DNA of 64,000 nt from Nonomuraea jabiensis (GCF_014204795.1 NZ_JACHMB010000001.1:1364001-1428000), one strand, 5' to 3'. Positions 1 through 8,914 are shown, counted from the first letter of the stretch. Made by a program: numbers and translations. Notes: generated from the sequence alone by a model not told the origin.

Positions 1-2
1 CC

Positions 3-437
3 CCCGAGGCGCCCGCCGAGGCGCTGGAGCACCTGGAGCAGGCGCTGACGCTGGCCCGCGAGGACGGCCACAAGCACAACGAGGCGTGGTGCCTCAACTG
101 CATGGGCGTCGCGCTGCGGCAGATGGGCCGGTACGAGGAGGCGCTCGCGAGCCACCGGCAGGCGTTCGCGCTGCTGGACGAGCTGTTCGAGGAGCACTGG
201 AAGATCCACTTCCTCAACGGCTACGCCGAGACCTGCCGGCTGGCGGGCCTGCCCGAGGAGGCCCTGAGCCTGCACCGGCAGGCGCTGGAGCTGGCCCCGA
301 AACTGGGCTACCGGTACGCGGAGGCACTGGCCCACGAGGGGGTCGCCGCGGTCCTCGACGAGAGCGACCCACCCACGGCCGCCGAACACCGCGCGGCCGG
401 CCAGGCCATCCTCCAGGAGCTCAAACCGGCAACCTGA
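3..437 (+). CDS. TPR-repeat protein, C-terminal part (5' truncated by window edge)
   Basis: The frame is open from the first bases of the window and ends at a TGA at 435-437, so about 144 C-terminal residues are visible. They form tandem 34-40-residue helical repeats with TPR spacing (GRYEEALASHRQAF, GLPEEALSLHRQALELA). In actinomycetes such tails usually end SARP/AfsR-type or NB-ARC-TPR regulators, but the upstream domains are outside the window, so the exact family is open. No partner gene is in the same operon; the next gene starts 177 bp downstream. Confidence 0.75.
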   Translation, partial: PEAPAEALEHLEQALTLAREDGHKHNEAWCLNCMGVALRQMGRYEEALASHRQAFALLDELFEEHWKIHFLNGYAETCRLAGLPEEALSLHRQALELAPKLGYRYAEALAHEGVAAVLDESDPPTAAEHRAAGQAILQELKPAT

Positions 438-614
438 CGCCGGCGGATATCGCCACGCAGATTCGGTCCCGGTAAAAATCCTTGCGCAGAATGAGCAGAA
501 CCCTGGACTCGCCGTTCTGGGGCGGGTGAGAATCCGATCGTCAACCGAAGATCGTGGAGACGCCGGGCAGCTCTTGTCCCGCGCGTAACCCCTGCTCGAC
601 ACGGGCGAGGACGT

Positions 615-3600
615 ATGCGGGTAGTGCGTGGGCTGCTCACGGCGGCGCTGATTTTAACGATCTCCCCGGCGGTCGCCGCCCGGGCCGACGAGGTGCCGGA
701 GCCACCGAAGGCCGTCCAGGAGCCGCCGCAGGCCGAGGAGTCCGCGGTCGCGGCCGCTCGGAGCGCCGGCCGGCCGGTGGAGATCGAATCGATGCGTACG
801 GAGACCCGCCAGGTCTTCGCCAAACCGGACGGCACGCTCTCGATGGAGCTGAACGTCCGCCCGGTACGCGTCCGCCAGGCGGGCGGCTGGGTTCCCGTCG
901 ACACCACGCTCCGCCTCAACCCCGACGGCTCGGTCAGCCCGGCCGCGACGGCGATCGGGCTGAGGTTCTCCGGCGGCGGTGACGCCCCGCTGGCCACGCT
1001 GTCGCGCGGCGCCAAGTCCCTGCAGCTCGGCTGGCAGGGCACGCTCCCCAAGCCCACGCTGAACGGCGACACCGCCACCTACGCCGAGGTCATGCCGGGC
1101 GTGGATCTCCAGGTCACCGCGGACGTGGACGGCTTCTCCCACATCCTGGTGGTCAAGTCGCGGGCCGCCGCCGAGAGCATGACGGAGCTGACGTTCCCGC
1201 TGTCGGCCTCCGGCCTGTCGGTCGAGTCGGACCAGGCGGGCAACATCGAGGCCGTCGACAAGAACGAGGGCACGATCTTCACCGCGCCCACCCCGAAGAT
1301 GTGGGACTCCAAGGGCATCACGAGCCCGCAGGCGCTCAAGGAGGGCCGCTCCCCCGAGGCGCGCGAGGCCACGATGGGCGTGGAGCTGGCGGGTAAGCAG
1401 CTGCGGCTCAAGCCCGACAGAAAGATGATGACGGACCCGAAGACCCACTTCCCCATCTATCTCGACCCGTACTTCTCGGCCGCCCGCAACGCCTGGACGG
1501 CGGTCTGGAGCAACTGGCCCAACTCCAACTACCTCAACTCCAGCGACGTCGCCCGGGTCGGCCACGTCGAGTCGCAGAAGAACCGCTCGTTCTTCCAGAT
1601 GAACACCGGCTCGACCATCCACGGCAAGCAGATCATCAAGGCCACGCTGCGCACCTACGAGACGTGGTCGTACTCCTGCAGCGCCCGCAAGGTCGAGGCG
1701 TGGGCCACCAACACCATCAGCAAGTCCACCACCTGGAACAACCAGCCCTCGTGGGTCAAGCTGCTGTCCACGGTGAACGTGGCCAAGGGCTGGGGCTCGT
1801 CCTGCCTGCCCGGCGGCGTCGAGTTCGACGTCACCCCGCAGGTCGTGGACGCCGCCGCCAAGAAGTGGCCCAACGTCACGATCGGCCTGCGGGCCACCAG
1901 CGAGACCGACGTGTACGCCTGGAAGAAGTTCAAGAACAACCCGAGCCTGGTCATCGAGTACAACTCGATCCCGTCCGACCCGGTGGCCGCCGACGCCTGG
2001 TCGGACCCGGGCGGTCCCTGCGTCTCCGGTGACGGGCGGCCGGTCATCAGCACGGCCAGTCCCAAGCTGTGGGCCAAGCTCAAGGACGCCGACAACTCGG
2101 TCAAGGGCCGTTTCGAGTGGTACAACGCCGCCGGGACGAAGACCGGCGAGTACGTCACCGCGACGGGTTCGTCCGGCTCCGCCTACTACGCGACGGTTCC
2201 GGTCAGCCTGTACGCGGACGGCGCGCTGATCCGCTGGCGGGTGCGGGCCGAGGACGGCAAGGCCACCAGCGCGTGGAGCCCCTGGTGCGAGGCCACGGTG
2301 GACGCCACCGCGCCCGGCAGGGAGCCGGTCGTGACCTCTCCCCAGTACGCCGAGGAGGGCTGGAACGACGGCGTCGGCCTGGCGGGCACCTTCAGATTCG
2401 AGCCCAACGGCGTCACGGACGTGGCCGCCTACGTCTACGGGCTGGACACCACGCCCAAGTCGGAGGTGGCGCCCGCCGCTGACGGCACGGCCACGATCGC
2501 GCTCACCCCGCGCCACGACGGCCCGAACGTCCTGTCGGTACGCAGCAAGGACCGCGCCGGCCAGCTCGGCCCGATCCGCACCTACGTCTTCAACGTCAAC
2601 TCGGGCCGCGCGCCCAGCGGCCACTGGGCCATGAACGAGGGCCAGGGCGCCGTGACCGCCGACGCCACCGGCGGGCACCCCGCCACCCTGTACGGGACGT
2701 CGTGGACGACCGGCAGGACCGGCGCGGGGCTGAAGCTGGCCAACGCCTACGCCCAGACCTCCGGCCCCGTCACGGACACCAGCCGCAACTTCACCGTCAC
2801 CGCCTGGGCCCGCCTGACCGGCAACGCGGCCACCGCCACGGTCGTCACCCAGGAAGGCTCCAGAACCGGCGGCTTCGCGCTCCAGTACTCCAAGCCCGAC
2901 GACCGCTGGGCCCTGATCCGCCCGGGCTCCGACGCCGACGGCGCCGCGACGGCCAAGGCCCTCTCGGCCGCCGCCCCCAGACTGAACGAGTGGACCCACC
3001 TGGCCGGCGTCTACGACTCGGCCGCGGGACAGATCTCCCTCTACGTCAACGGCAGGCTCGAATCCACGGTCGCCGCCACCTCACCGTGGAACGCGGCCGG
3101 ACCCCTCACCATCGGCCGCGGCAAGGTCAACGGCGCGGCGGCGGACCACTGGGCGGGCGACCTCGACGAGGTCCGCGTCTACGGCCGCGCCATGTTCGCC
3201 GACGAACTCGCCGACCTGGTCAACAGCGCTGCCACGCTGGTCGGCCACTGGACGTTGGATGAGGAGTCCGGCCTGACGGCCGCCGACTCGTCGGGCAGGG
3301 GCACGCCCGCGACCCTGTCGGGCGGGGCCTCGTGGACGGCCGGCTGGCTGGACGGCGCGCTCGCGCTCGACGGCGTCAACGGCCACGCCCAGGCCGGCGG
3401 GCCCGCGGTCAACACCAGGACGGGCTTCACCGTGACCGCCTGGACACAGCTCGACTACCTGCCCACCCGCGACACCGCCGCCGTGGCCCAGCCCGGCAAC
3501 CGGGCCGCCGGCTTCCAGCTCGGCTTCGACAAGGAGCAGGGCCGCTGGACCCTGGGCATGGCCGCCGCCGACAGCGACACCGCCGCGCTCGCCCGCACCC

Positions 3601-3875
3601 GCTCCGACGCCATCCCGACCCCGCTGGAGTGGACGCACGTGGCCGGCGTGTACGACCCGCTCGCCGGAGAGCTGCGCATCTACGTCAACGGCCAACTCCA
3701 GGCCACGACCATCACCGACCACGTCAGCGCATGGAACGCCACCGGCCCGCTCCAGCTCGGCCGGACCAAGGCGGCGGGCGCCTTCACCGGCTACTGGCCG
3801 GGGATCGTGGACGACGTCCGCACGTACGACGGCGTGCTGAGCGCCGAGCAGATCGCTCAACTGGCCGCCCAGTAA
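615..3875 (+). CDS. Secreted DNRLRE / double LamG-domain protein
   Basis: A 1086-residue exported protein. ATG 615 follows a GCGAGGACGT ribosome site. Residues 1-25 are a Sec signal peptide (MRVVRGLLTAALIL, cleavage after AARA). Residues about 280-440 resemble a DNRLRE domain (WSNWPNSNYLNSSDVARVG, TTWNNQPSW). An Ig/Fn3-like stretch follows, then two LamG/concanavalin-like domains at about 665-865 and 875-1083, each opening with G-HW-E and containing EWTHLAGVYD or EWTHVAGVYD. In this order such modules often precede RHS-repeat or polymorphic-toxin regions in related actinomycetes; here the protein ends after the second LamG and no RHS or toxin follows. Probably a cell-surface or carbohydrate-binding protein; substrate unknown. 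Confidence 0.85.
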   Translation: MRVVRGLLTAALILTISPAVAARADEVPEPPKAVQEPPQAEESAVAAARSAGRPVEIESMRTETRQVFAKPDGTLSMELNVRPVRVRQAGGWVPVDTTLRLNPDGSVSPAATAIGLRFSGGGDAPLATLSRGAKSLQLGWQGTLPKPTLNGDTATYAEVMPGVDLQVTADVDGFSHILVVKSRAAAESMTELTFPLSASGLSVESDQAGNIEAVDKNEGTIFTAPTPKMWDSKGITSPQALKEGRSPEAREATMGVELAGKQLRLKPDRKMMTDPKTHFPIYLDPYFSAARNAWTAVWSNWPNSNYLNSSDVARVGHVESQKNRSFFQMNTGSTIHGKQIIKATLRTYETWSYSCSARKVEAWATNTISKSTTWNNQPSWVKLLSTVNVAKGWGSSCLPGGVEFDVTPQVVDAAAKKWPNVTIGLRATSETDVYAWKKFKNNPSLVIEYNSIPSDPVAADAWSDPGGPCVSGDGRPVISTASPKLWAKLKDADNSVKGRFEWYNAAGTKTGEYVTATGSSGSAYYATVPVSLYADGALIRWRVRAEDGKATSAWSPWCEATVDATAPGREPVVTSPQYAEEGWNDGVGLAGTFRFEPNGVTDVAAYVYGLDTTPKSEVAPAADGTATIALTPRHDGPNVLSVRSKDRAGQLGPIRTYVFNVNSGRAPSGHWAMNEGQGAVTADATGGHPATLYGTSWTTGRTGAGLKLANAYAQTSGPVTDTSRNFTVTAWARLTGNAATATVVTQEGSRTGGFALQYSKPDDRWALIRPGSDADGAATAKALSAAAPRLNEWTHLAGVYDSAAGQISLYVNGRLESTVAATSPWNAAGPLTIGRGKVNGAAADHWAGDLDEVRVYGRAMFADELADLVNSAATLVGHWTLDEESGLTAADSSGRGTPATLSGGASWTAGWLDGALALDGVNGHAQAGGPAVNTRTGFTVTAWTQLDYLPTRDTAAVAQPGNRAAGFQLGFDKEQGRWTLGMAAADSDTAALARTRSDAIPTPLEWTHVAGVYDPLAGELRIYVNGQLQATTITDHVSAWNATGPLQLGRTKAAGAFTGYWPGIVDDVRTYDGVLSAEQIAQLAAQ

Positions 3876-3887
3876 GTCCTGCTCAAC

Positions 3888-3921
3888 ACCGCCGGCCGCC
3901 TCGATCAGGGCGGCCGGCGGT
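3888..3921 (+). terminator. Intrinsic-type terminator hairpin
   Basis: A perfect 13-bp stem (ACCGCCGGCCGCC with its complement, 8-nt loop) begins 12 nt after the stop of the LamG gene. There is no T-tract, as is common in actinomycetes. Confidence 0.7.
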
Positions 3922-4026
3922 CCTCAGCCCCCTGGTCGGGCCCCATCTTCGAGCGATACGCCCGGCGGCGGGCAAGATACGCGCGTACCCCGCACAATCG
4001 CTTGCCCAGCTCGTCATGATGGTGAC

Positions 4027-4554
4027 ATGACGTGGACAGCACCCGACGTAGAGCGGGGATCTCGGACGGACATGGCCTGCGGCGAACGCGAGATGCTGGA
4101 TAACTGGTTGAAGCTCCGCCGGGTCTTCCTGCTGCGCAAATGCGCCGGCCTCACCTCCGAGCAACTGAAGACCGCCTCCGCGGAGCCGTCCAACCTGACG
4201 CTGCTCGGCCTCCTGCGACACATGACGGAAGTCGAGCGCTATTGGTTCCGGGAGAAGTTCCTGCACGAAAACTTGCCTGAGCTGCACATCACGGAGGAGT
4301 ACGAAGACGGCGACTTCGACCTGGTGGCCGACGCCGACGCCGAGGCGGACTACGCCGCCTTCCTCGCGGAGACGGCCGCCTGCGACGCCGCGGTTGCGGA
4401 CATCGACCTCGATGAGCTGGCCGACGACCCCCGGGCGCCGACCGGCAAGGTCAGCCTCCGCTGGATCTACATCCACCTCCTGGAGGAGTACGCGCAGCAC
4501 ACCGGGCACGCCGACCTGATTCGGGAGCGCATCGATGGGACCACGGGAGGGTAG
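4027..4554 (+). CDS. DinB-superfamily (DUF664) protein
   Basis: A 175-residue protein with the DUF664/DinB four-helix pattern: LLGLLRHMTEVERYWFREKF near residues 58-77 and WIYIHLLEEYAQHTGHADLIRE near 145-166, which carry the histidines expected to bind a metal. Family members are putative thiol-dependent (mycothiol/bacillithiol-type) transferases or stress proteins; the substrate cannot be told. The start is uncertain: ATG 4027 gives 175 residues, while an in-frame ATG at 4072 gives 160, closer to the usual length. It stands alone between a terminator and transposase debris. Confidence 0.8.
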   Translation: MTWTAPDVERGSRTDMACGEREMLDNWLKLRRVFLLRKCAGLTSEQLKTASAEPSNLTLLGLLRHMTEVERYWFREKFLHENLPELHITEEYEDGDFDLVADADAEADYAAFLAETAACDAAVADIDLDELADDPRAPTGKVSLRWIYIHLLEEYAQHTGHADLIRERIDGTTGG

Positions 4555-4583
4555 CGGCTCTCCCGTATCTAGGTCGTGGCACC

Positions 4584-5115
4584 TCACCCGACGTACCCAC
4601 TGATCAGCTGAGCGGTGGCCAGCCGTAGCCCCAGCACTCCTGGTTGCCGAGTTGCGTAGACAACACCTCGGCTATCAGGATCGAATCTGCGGAGGAATGC
4701 CTGCCAGAGCAGGTCGGCTTGGTTCGTGGTCAGGCCGGTGCACGAGGACCACAGCCACACCGGCCTGGGCTCGGCACTGCCGGGCAGGCGCTCGACCTGG
4801 AGCCGGATCAGTGTCCCTTCCAGGATCGGCAGGTCACCCTGATGATCCAGCCAGGCCGCGCGGTGGGTGGGTCGGGGATGTAGCCGGTCCCAGCACGTGG
4901 CGGTGGCGATGCCGTAGCGGGTGGTCTGAGTGGTCGTGGTGAGGTGTGGCGTGGGCCAGGTGGTGGGATCGCTGAGCGCGAACGGGCCACCGTGCTTGGG
5001 CGGACGGCCGTTGGTGCCAGGCACGCTGGTGCGTCAGGGCCGTCTCGCTGTCCCGCGAACGGCCAAAGTCCCCAGCTTGACGAGCCGCTCGAAAGGCACA
5101 GACTTGGACCAAGCT
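4584..5115 (-). pseudogene. Transposase remnant (NF041680-type family), decayed
   Basis: The minus strand reads GRPPKHGGPFALSDPTTWP, then TRYGIATATCWDRLHPRPTH, LEGTLIRLQVERLPGS and PVWLWSSCTGL...LLWQAFLRRFD. I recognise this block series from the middle of a DDE transposase family common in streptomycetes. A TGA sits directly upstream of the open stretch; further 5' the reading (ERLVKLGTLAVRGTARRP) is in another frame. After LWQAFLRRFD the expected continuation is lost and the frame ends in unrelated sequence, so both ends are broken. No terminal repeats were found. Confidence 0.7.
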
Positions 5116-5134
5116 CAGCCCAGACCTGCAACGA

Positions 5135-5809
5135 CTACCCCGGGGTCGGCGAAAACCCGGCGGCGTCCAATGCCTGTTCGGCAGCGCGAAGGCTGACGTA
5201 CTCGGCCGAGTCCGTCTGCCACCACAGGGTCCAGAACGCCTCGATCCTCAGCAGGATGTCGCCGTACTCCTGGCGCCAGACCAAGGCGACCGGTGGTTGC
5301 AGGCGATACCCCAAAGCGTCGATCGGCCCGACCGCCCAGCGTTCGCCGTCGAGCACGACCACTGGCACGTGGCGTGATGGCAACTGCTCGATCGTCAGGT
5401 CGGTCGCGGATACGCGCGCCGCGGTGACCGTGGCCCGGATCGTCCCAACGTCCCAGTCCGGGTACGGCGGCGTGAGCGCGCGGGCCACCACGTCGGCGGT
5501 GAGTTCGTCGACCAACTCGATCTCGGCCGGCTCCGCGTACGCCGACTGGTTGGCGACGCCTGCCGGGATGGCCGGCGTCGCGAGCCTGCGAGTCTCGGTC
5601 TCGGGGGACACAGCGAACGTCTCGGGATCGAGCGGGCCGAACGAGATCTCGAGCGCAAGCGGACGGACCACCGGAGAAAGGATTTCCAACGTACGCATCA
5701 CCGCGGAACGGCGCTCAGCGACTCCGTCGAGCACCCGCGGCGGACCGTAGCGCGTGATAAGGAGCCCGCGGTCGGCGATGGCGAATGTCGACTGGTTGGT
5801 TGCTTTCAT
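5135..5809 (-). CDS. Hypothetical protein, 224 aa
   Basis: A complete minus-strand frame from ATG 5809 encoding a soluble acidic protein with no signal peptide or membrane segment. Visible features are an N-terminal strand-rich part (STFAIADRGLLITRYGPPRV) and a hydrophobic middle (HVPVVVLDGERWAVGPIDALG). I do not recognise the family. It lies between two transposase remnants, consistent with a cargo or island gene. Codon use is actinobacterial but somewhat less GC-biased than the catabolic genes further right. Confidence 0.55.
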   Translation of the reverse strand: MKATNQSTFAIADRGLLITRYGPPRVLDGVAERRSAVMRTLEILSPVVRPLALEISFGPLDPETFAVSPETETRRLATPAIPAGVANQSAYAEPAEIELVDELTADVVARALTPPYPDWDVGTIRATVTAARVSATDLTIEQLPSRHVPVVVLDGERWAVGPIDALGYRLQPPVALVWRQEYGDILLRIEAFWTLWWQTDSAEYVSLRAAEQALDAAGFSPTPG

Positions 5810-5953
5810 GGCTAAGGAGAGTAACCAGGGTGGATGTGAGGACTCTCGCGAATGCTCGTGTACTTCGCGGCCGTACGAGTAAGCGCAGGACCTCTCCCAC
5901 CCTTACAAGTGGCCTCTGACCTGGAGATTCCTGGCCCTCTTACGGCGAGGGGT

Positions 5954-6070
5954 TCGCATGTCCTCAGTCGCTCTTCGCACTGGCTCCTGATCCGCCGCAA
6001 CCCGGTCACCGGCGAGTTGGCCTTGTAGCGCTGTTAGGCGCCCGACCTGAAGCCGTCGATGAGCCTGGCC
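5954..6070 (+). pseudogene. IS701-like transposase fragment
   Basis: From 5978 the plus strand reads HWLLIRRNPVTGELAL, stop, RC, stop, AP. This matches the IS701-type block xHWLLxRRNxxTGELAFYRCYxP, with both aromatic codons turned into stops. Only about 30 residues can be followed. The rest of the 5810-6221 interval between genes shows no other recognisable coding. Confidence 0.5.
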
Positions 6071-6183
6071 AAACCGATGCGGCTCGACCGGACTCAGCCA
6101 TGGCCTCGCTCTTGCGGGTGCCCTTGTGTCGCAACCGCGAGATCTCGTGTTCTTATGACCCGGGATTGACGGATACCCATACC

Positions 6184-6200
6184 GCAACTAGCTTGGTTGC
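6184..6200. promoter_or_regulatory. Candidate Rrf2 operator (GCAAC-N7-GTTGC)
   Basis: A perfect 5-bp dyad lies 30 nt before the proposed Rrf2-family start, where an autoregulatory site would be expected. Function is inferred from position only. Confidence 0.35.
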
Positions 6201-6230
6201 AGTACGGACGTTGACCGAAGGGTGAGAGCA

Positions 6231-6674
6231 GTGAGCCTCAGCAGCAGGAGTGCTGTCGCGATTCATGCGCTCACGATGTTGGGTCGCTGGGATCGCTCGC
6301 TGACCTCGACCGAGATCGCCGACAGCCTGGCAAGCAATCCAGTGCTCGTGCGACGCATCCTCGGCAGCCTGCGGGATGCGGGTCTGGTGTGGTCGACGGA
6401 AGGTCGCGGGGGCGGATGGTCGCTCGCTCGTCCCGCTCGCGAGATCACCCTCTACGACGCGCATGTCGCCGTGGAGCCAGGGCCGGTCCTGTCGCGGCAC
6501 GCCCATCCACCCAGCGACGCGTGCGAGGTCGGCCGCCACATGCAGACCCTCCTTGAGACGGAGTTCCGGGAGGCCGAACGGGCCATGCAGGAGCGACTGG
6601 GCCAGACGACCATCGCCCACCTGGTCCATCAGGTGCTGACCAAAGAGCGCAAACCGGCGACACGACAGCAGTAG
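6231..6674 (+). CDS. Rrf2-family transcriptional regulator
   Basis: A 147-residue winged-helix regulator. The N-terminal block (SRSAVAIHALTMLG) and the recognition region (TSTEIADSLASNPVLVRRILGSL) followed by the wing (GRGGGWSLARP) are typical of Rrf2/YwnA proteins. Only one cysteine (DACEVG) lies where Fe-S members carry three, so it probably senses something other than an iron-sulfur cluster. GTG 6231 is preferred because GAAGGGTGAG lies 7-8 nt upstream; GTG 6222 would sit on top of that site. It directly precedes an MFS exporter and is the obvious candidate for its regulator, although a terminator separates the two genes. Confidence 0.85.
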   Translation: MSLSSRSAVAIHALTMLGRWDRSLTSTEIADSLASNPVLVRRILGSLRDAGLVWSTEGRGGGWSLARPAREITLYDAHVAVEPGPVLSRHAHPPSDACEVGRHMQTLLETEFREAERAMQERLGQTTIAHLVHQVLTKERKPATRQQ

Positions 6675-6680
6675 CCGGAT

Positions 6681-6707
6681 AACGGCGGAGAGGACGTCTC
6701 CGCCGTT
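6681..6707 (+). terminator. Terminator after the Rrf2 gene
   Basis: A perfect 11-bp stem (AACGGCGGAGA and complement) with a 5-nt loop, followed by TCTCTT. It lies 7 nt after the regulator stop and before the MFS promoter region, which contains TTAACCTTAACTGTAACC. Confidence 0.75.
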
Positions 6708-6768
6708 TCTCTTAACCTTAACTGTAACCAATCTGGTGGCAGTCACGGCCACGCGGAAGGGACGCTGG

Positions 6769-8205
6769 ATGACAACCACATCGAGCAGAAGAGGACGAAC
6801 CGGTTCTGCGCCGGCACTGCTGGCTGTGTTGATGCCGGCGATGCTCGCCACGGTCATCGCCAGTGACATGGTCAATCTGATGCTCCCGTCGATCGGTGAG
6901 GAGTTCGGGGCCTCAGAGGCCGAGCTCGCCTGGGTTGTCACCGGTTTCCTGCTGATGTTCTCGGTCGGCATCCCGTTCTACGGCCGCATCTCCGACCAGG
7001 TCAGTCTGCGGCGCCTGTTCTGCTTCGCTCTGGTGACTTACGCCGCGGGGAGCCTGATCTCCGCGCTCGCGCCGGGGCTCCTGGTGCTGGTGCTTGGACG
7101 GATCGTGATGGGGGTGGGCGCGGCCGGGTTGCCCGTACTGTCGATCATCGCCGTCACCAGGCTGATGCCTGAGGACAAGCGAGGGATGGGGATCGGCGTC
7201 GTGTCCGCGGCCACAGGGATCGGTACCGCAGCAGGACCGGCCCTCGGTGGTGGAATCGGCCAGCTCCTGGGCTGGCCCGCACTGTTCTGGATGATGCTCG
7301 TGGTCGCGCTGGCGCTGGTTCCCGCGGCATGGCGCGTGCTACCGGGCGAGCGCCCGGCCGGCGCGGGCCGCTTCGATCTTCCGGGTGGCATCCTGCTCGG
7401 GCTCGGCGCCGGGCTGATCTTGTTCGGGATCACCCAGGCACAGGTCGCCGGTGTCGCGGCCCCGTCGTCCTGGGTCAGCCTCGTGGTGGCCGCGGTGGCG
7501 TTCGTGCTGTTCGGGTGGCGCACGGTCCGCCTCGCGGATCCGTTCGTCCCGCCCGCACTGTTCGCCGGCCCGGTCTACCGCGCCGCGGTCGTCGTCGCGT
7601 TCCTGGCCATGGTCGTCAATCTGGGTGCCATGGTGTTCGTTCCGCTGCTCGTGGTCGACGTCAACGGCCTCGAGCCGGGGGCGGGTGCCCTGGTGATGGT
7701 CCCGGCCGGAGTTGCGGTCGCCGCCCTCTCGCCGTTGATCGGTCGCCTCGCCGACCGCATCGCCACCCGGCTGCTCGTGCTGGCGGGGCTGGCCGCCGTG
7801 GGGCTGTTCTCCCTGTTCCTCTCGACCTTCGCGGGAGGCAGTTCGGTGATCCCCGCAGGGCTCGGGATCCTCGGGCTCAGTGTCGGCTTCTTCTTCGTGT
7901 TGACCCCGATCATCAGCGCGGCTGCGAGTGCGCTTCCGCCCGACCAGGCCGGCGTCGGGCTCGGAATCCTGCAAGGAGCCCAGTTCCTCGGCGCCGGCAC
8001 CGGCCCTGCTCTCCTCGGCGTGCTGGTGACCGCGCGGCAGCAAACTGGTACTGATGCCTTCAACCCCCTACACGCCGGGCAAGACGGTGCCGCCTATTCC
8101 GACGCCTTTCTGGCCATGGCCGTGATCGTCGTCCTCGCAGTAATTGCCGCGTTCAGAATGCGTCCGGCAGCCACCTCGTCCCACCCCGATTCCCCGTCAG
8201 TTTGA
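6769..8205 (+). CDS. MFS transporter, DHA2/EmrB-QacA-like exporter
   Basis: A 478-residue integral membrane protein with about 14 hydrophobic segments. The first helix carries DMVNLMLPSIGEEF and the loop 2-3 motif reads GRISDQVSLRR, as in drug:proton antiporters. ATG 6769 is chosen because GGAAGGGACG lies just upstream; a GTG at 6736 would add 11 residues without a ribosome site. The next gene was an SDR, now reduced to its first codons (8217). Rrf2-MFS-SDR sets usually handle efflux or detoxification of small electrophiles or antibiotics; the substrate here is unknown. Confidence 0.88.
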   Translation: MTTTSSRRGRTGSAPALLAVLMPAMLATVIASDMVNLMLPSIGEEFGASEAELAWVVTGFLLMFSVGIPFYGRISDQVSLRRLFCFALVTYAAGSLISALAPGLLVLVLGRIVMGVGAAGLPVLSIIAVTRLMPEDKRGMGIGVVSAATGIGTAAGPALGGGIGQLLGWPALFWMMLVVALALVPAAWRVLPGERPAGAGRFDLPGGILLGLGAGLILFGITQAQVAGVAAPSSWVSLVVAAVAFVLFGWRTVRLADPFVPPALFAGPVYRAAVVVAFLAMVVNLGAMVFVPLLVVDVNGLEPGAGALVMVPAGVAVAALSPLIGRLADRIATRLLVLAGLAAVGLFSLFLSTFAGGSSVIPAGLGILGLSVGFFFVLTPIISAAASALPPDQAGVGLGILQGAQFLGAGTGPALLGVLVTARQQTGTDAFNPLHAGQDGAAYSDAFLAMAVIVVLAVIAAFRMRPAATSSHPDSPSV

Positions 8206-8216
8206 GGAGGATCGCG

Positions 8217-8267
8217 TTGAGAACGATCGTCCCGTCAGCAGGCGCCTCAGGTATCGGAGAGAGCTGA
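8217..8267 (+). pseudogene. 5' stub of a short-chain dehydrogenase gene
   Basis: Downstream of a GAGGAGG ribosome site a TTG-started frame reads LRTIVPSAGASGIGES and then stops. This is the beta1-loop-alphaA segment of an SDR Rossmann fold (usual form xxIVITGxxSGIGxx). The sequence after it is unrelated, so the rest of the gene is deleted. Confidence 0.6.
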
Positions 8268-8273
8268 CCATCC

Positions 8274-8308
8274 GGGCGCGAGCCGTACCACCTTCACGGC
8301 CCGCGCCC
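8274..8308. terminator. Bidirectional terminator hairpin
   Basis: A 13-bp stem with one mismatch (GGGCGCGAGCCGT against ACGGCCCGCGCCC) lies between the convergent MFS/SDR-stub transcript and the minus-strand secreted protein gene. Confidence 0.65.
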
Positions 8309-8326
8309 CCTCTTTGTGGAGGTTCC

Positions 8327-8914
8327 CTAAGGGGCTGCCAGGCGGCGGCGCGGCGTCATCTCGTCCAGCAACCCGGGGTTCCACGAGACGCTCTTGTTGC
8401 CGGAATACGTCGCCTGGGTGGTGTCGGCGACCTGGATGGTGCCGTCGGGGCACTTGTAGATCAGCTTGACCTGGTACGTCTGCACGATCTCGGAGATCAG
8501 CGCCGAACGGTTGGGGCCGGCGGGCATCCAGTACGGGCAGAGGGACTTCAGGTTCCGGGGATACCACTCCCCATGGGACTGCTCAATGACGTGGTCCCTC
8601 GCGGCGGAGTTATACTCGCCGCCCAGTCCGTTCGCCCACGGGTTGAACGCCACGCCGCTGCTGGGATAGTTGCACACCTGATAATTGCCCTTGTCGAAGT
8701 CGGGGCCCTCCCTACCGGCGGCCACCCCCCAGGTCTCCGTATTGGAGCAGGATTCGTAATAGCGCGTGGAGCCGGTGGGCGTCACCTCCACCGTGATCGA
8801 CGGCTCGTCTGCCCTGGCAGCGGTGGGCGTGCAGACCAACGCCGCGGTCATCGCCGCTGCCGCGGCGCCCACGCCGGCGCGCGCCGCCGGACTGCGGCCG
8901 AAACTGAAGGCCAT
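8327..8914 (-). CDS. Secreted hypothetical protein with four mature cysteines
   Basis: A 195-residue protein started at ATG 8914 after AAAGGAAAGGACG, a strong ribosome site. An upstream in-frame extension to 9238 lacks family character and is ignored. The signal peptide (SPAARAGVGAAAAAMTAALV, cleavage after TAARA) leaves a mature chain beginning DEPSITVEV. Four cysteines (ESCSN, QVCNYP, SLCPYW, YKCPDG) suggest two disulfides. The protein is aromatic-rich, with no enzyme motif. Unrecognised family; probably a small extracellular protein. Confidence 0.65.
   Translation of the reverse strand: MAFSFGRSPAARAGVGAAAAAMTAALVCTPTAARADEPSITVEVTPTGSTRYYESCSNTETWGVAAGREGPDFDKGNYQVCNYPSSGVAFNPWANGLGGEYNSAARDHVIEQSHGEWYPRNLKSLCPYWMPAGPNRSALISEIVQTYQVKLIYKCPDGTIQVADTTQATYSGNKSVSWNPGLLDEMTPRRRLAAP

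Noticed and set aside
654..2999. 781-codon open frame antisense to the LamG protein gene
   Set aside because: A shadow of a GC-rich gene: Arg/Gly/Val-rich composition, no ribosome site, no family features, and the plus strand encodes a clear secreted protein.
5903..6187. 94-residue minus-strand frame upstream of the Rrf2 gene
   Set aside because: No ribosome site, no family; overlaps the IS701-like fragment in the other direction.
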